Shown: positions 5,777 to 6,786 of the stretch, in pieces
Position numbering within the stretch: the stretch's first letter is position 1
How the letters are laid out: each line of letters begins with the position of its first letter
From: Boseongicola sp.
Lineage (GTDB): Bacteria; Pseudomonadota; Alphaproteobacteria; Rhodobacterales; Rhodobacteraceae
NCBI GenBank assembly: GCA_013042895.1
Contig: JABDPD010000435.1
Span: forward strand, 1 to 6,786
Length of the DNA stretch: 6,786 nucleotides
Reading direction: 5' to 3'
Notes under the pieces: generated by a model
The model's database searches: none
Told to the model about the DNA's origin: nothing
What the model saw: the letters and a program-made list of their open reading frames with translations, nothing else
Translations under genes and position numbers: made by a program

Positions 5777-5959
5777 ATGGTGCAATATCTCGGTCTCATT
5801 CTACTGATTGCTTGGGCGGTTAACATCTGGGCCTTCATGTCGGTCATCGACATGCGCCCCGGCATATCCCGGATCGCCCTATGGGCCATCGTGCTACTGA
5901 TCCCGGTATTGGGGTTTGTTGCTTGGTATTTGCTTGGACCCCGCCCAAGCCGGCGCTAA
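5777..5959 (+). CDS. Small two-TM membrane protein with a PLDc_N (cardiolipin synthase N-terminal) domain
   Basis: The product is 60 residues from ATG 5777, one nucleotide after the tupA stop, which implies translational coupling. An in-frame GTG at 5738 would add 13 polar residues inside tupA and is less likely. Two membrane helices lie at about 3-22 and 32-53, joined by a short loop (VIDMRPGISR). The second helix carries WAIVLLIPVLGFVAWYLLGPR (36-56), the hallmark of the PLDc_N domain that precedes the catalytic domains of cardiolipin synthases; here it stands alone, as it does in many bacteria. It has no catalytic HKD motif, so no phospholipase activity is expected, and the function of the solo form is unknown. 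It may be a membrane-associated accessory or just a passenger of the tup transcript. Its TAA stop interlocks with the TAG of the opposing tonB gene. Confidence 0.85.
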   Translation: MVQYLGLILLIAWAVNIWAFMSVIDMRPGISRIALWAIVLLIPVLGFVAWYLLGPRPSRR

Positions 5960-6786
5960 CGAGAGAAGTTGACCCACTGCGCAAAGGTGTACCGCGTCCG
6001 ATCCAACCCATTTGGTGCAGGCGGAAATGGTGCGGCAGACTGAGCGGCGCGAAGAGCTGCCTTGTCAAAGGCTGCCACGCCGCTTGAGCGATCAACCCGC
6101 ACCGCGCCAAGCCGTCCGTCAGACAAAATGTCCATCTGCAGGCGCACGCGACCCTGACCACGCGCGCTTCGGGGATAGGACTGGTGCCGCGCGATCCGGC
6201 TCTGGATCTTGCCCGCCCAAGCCGCTTGAGCTGCCTTTCGCGCTACCGGTGACACCGTTGCAACCACCTGAGTTGCGGCCAATGTTCCAGCACCAACACC
6301 GCCTCCTGTACCCCGGGCGACAAGGGCCGGAGCAGGTGCGCGCTTTTCGGGGCGTTTTTCGGGGCGCGGTGTTTCCAAAACAGCGCGCTCTGCTGGCTCG
6401 GGGGCTTCAAAGCTTGGGGGAGCGTGAGCAACCCTCGGCATAACTGGAGCAGCCATAGCGGCCACCTTCACATCCCTGTCGACCGACGGGGTACTGTGAA
6501 CCGGCAAGGCAACCGCTGCCAATACCGGAATTTCAGACGGCTCAACAACTGGTGCCACCGCCGTATCCGGCGCGTCGCTGAGCTTGGTGGTCCGCATCGC
6601 AACGCTGGGGTCTGTCCAAGCATTAACCTTGGTAAACGCGGCTTCGACTGTCGGTGCATCCATGTTCGCCGTTTGCACTGAAACCTCCGGCACAGCCTCC
6701 CAGTCGGCCACCAAATCGGCGATTTCCGCCGGAGGTGCCGCCAAACTCAACGACGCGCTCCCCTCGGAGCCCGCGCCGTCGAAACC
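5956..6786 (-). CDS. tonB: TonB energy transducer, C-terminal part (5' end outside the window)
   Basis: The reading frame stays open to the right edge, giving 276 visible residues; the start and the N-terminal membrane anchor lie beyond it. A TTG at 6750 is not a convincing start. TonB links the ExbB/ExbD proton channel in the inner membrane to outer-membrane siderophore, heme or vitamin receptors. The visible part has a long Ala/Pro/Val-rich periplasmic spacer (about 1-160), including a basic PRPEKRPEKRAPAP stretch and a Gly-rich GTGGGVGAG hinge. The TonB_C domain follows over the last 85 residues or so: IARHQSYPRSARGQGRVRL, then DGRLGAVRVDRSSGVAAFDKAAL and FPPAPNGL. The YP motif, the SSG followed by a D-x-A-A-L helix, and the FPPAP turn are typical. 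TolA is less likely because the fold signature is clearly TonB_C. No exbB or exbD is visible; they may lie further right. Confidence 0.85.
   Translation of the reverse strand, partial: GFDGAGSEGSASLSLAAPPAEIADLVADWEAVPEVSVQTANMDAPTVEAAFTKVNAWTDPSVAMRTTKLSDAPDTAVAPVVEPSEIPVLAAVALPVHSTPSVDRDVKVAAMAAPVMPRVAHAPPSFEAPEPAERAVLETPRPEKRPEKRAPAPALVARGTGGGVGAGTLAATQVVATVSPVARKAAQAAWAGKIQSRIARHQSYPRSARGQGRVRLQMDILSDGRLGAVRVDRSSGVAAFDKAALRAAQSAAPFPPAPNGLDRTRYTFAQWVNFSR
6341..6364 (-). repeat. Tandem 12-bp duplication inside tonB
   Basis: Two adjacent 12-bp units (6341-6352 and 6353-6364) differ at one base. They encode the doubled PEKR of the Pro-rich, basic spacer. This is an in-frame expansion in a low-constraint region and does not disturb the gene. 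Confidence 0.6.

Noticed and set aside
1..6786. CRISPR array, prophage, IS element, tRNA or toxin-antitoxin pair
   Set aside because: No spaced direct repeats, terminal inverted repeats, cloverleaf or matching small gene pair was seen on either strand.

Overview
The window looks like ordinary chromosomal sequence from an alphaproteobacterium, most likely of the Roseobacter/Rhodobacteraceae group. The base composition is moderately GC-rich and genes are packed tightly, with 4-nt overlaps. RluE, TonB and a PLDc_N-type mini-protein all have the look of that group, and the left edge carries a CCCGCGGG-AGTATTTTTT-(N)-AGAAGAAG string that I associate from memory with gene ends in these genomes. The taxonomic call is inference; no rRNA or other marker gene is present.

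Layout. (1) 1-616: a possible terminator-like edge motif, then a small secreted protein of unknown function (+). (2) 620-2151 on the minus strand: a 3-hydroxyisobutyrate-dehydrogenase-family oxidoreductase followed 32 nt later by rluE, a 23S rRNA pseudouridine synthase; the two are probably co-transcribed. rluE converges on the secreted-protein gene with only 3 nt between stop codons. (3) 2152-2403: a divergent intergenic region of about 250 nt with a striking nested palindrome at 2321-2340, a good operator candidate for one or both flanking genes. (4) 2404-3393 (+): a solo TPR protein without a visible output domain. (5) 3394-3563: a non-coding leader with a GC hairpin and a short in-frame upstream ORF. 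(6) 3564-5775 (+): a complete tungstate-type ABC importer in the order permease (tupB), ATPase (tupC), periplasmic binding protein (tupA), each junction a 4-nt start/stop overlap. A 60-residue two-TM PLDc_N protein starts 1 nt after tupA. (7) 5956-6786 (-): the C-terminal part of a TonB energy transducer, running off the right edge, with its stop codon interlocked with that of the PLDc_N gene.

How the genes relate: TupA would capture tungstate in the periplasm, TupB carry it across the inner membrane and TupC power the step, supplying W (or Mo) for pterin-cofactor enzymes encoded elsewhere. TonB powers outer-membrane receptors and may be unrelated apart from adjacency. I see no CRISPR, prophage, IS element, tRNA or defence cassette, and no clearly novel multi-gene system. 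The points most worth following up are the divergent-promoter palindrome, the output-less TPR protein, the leader of the tup operon and the coupling of the PLDc_N mini-protein to tupA.
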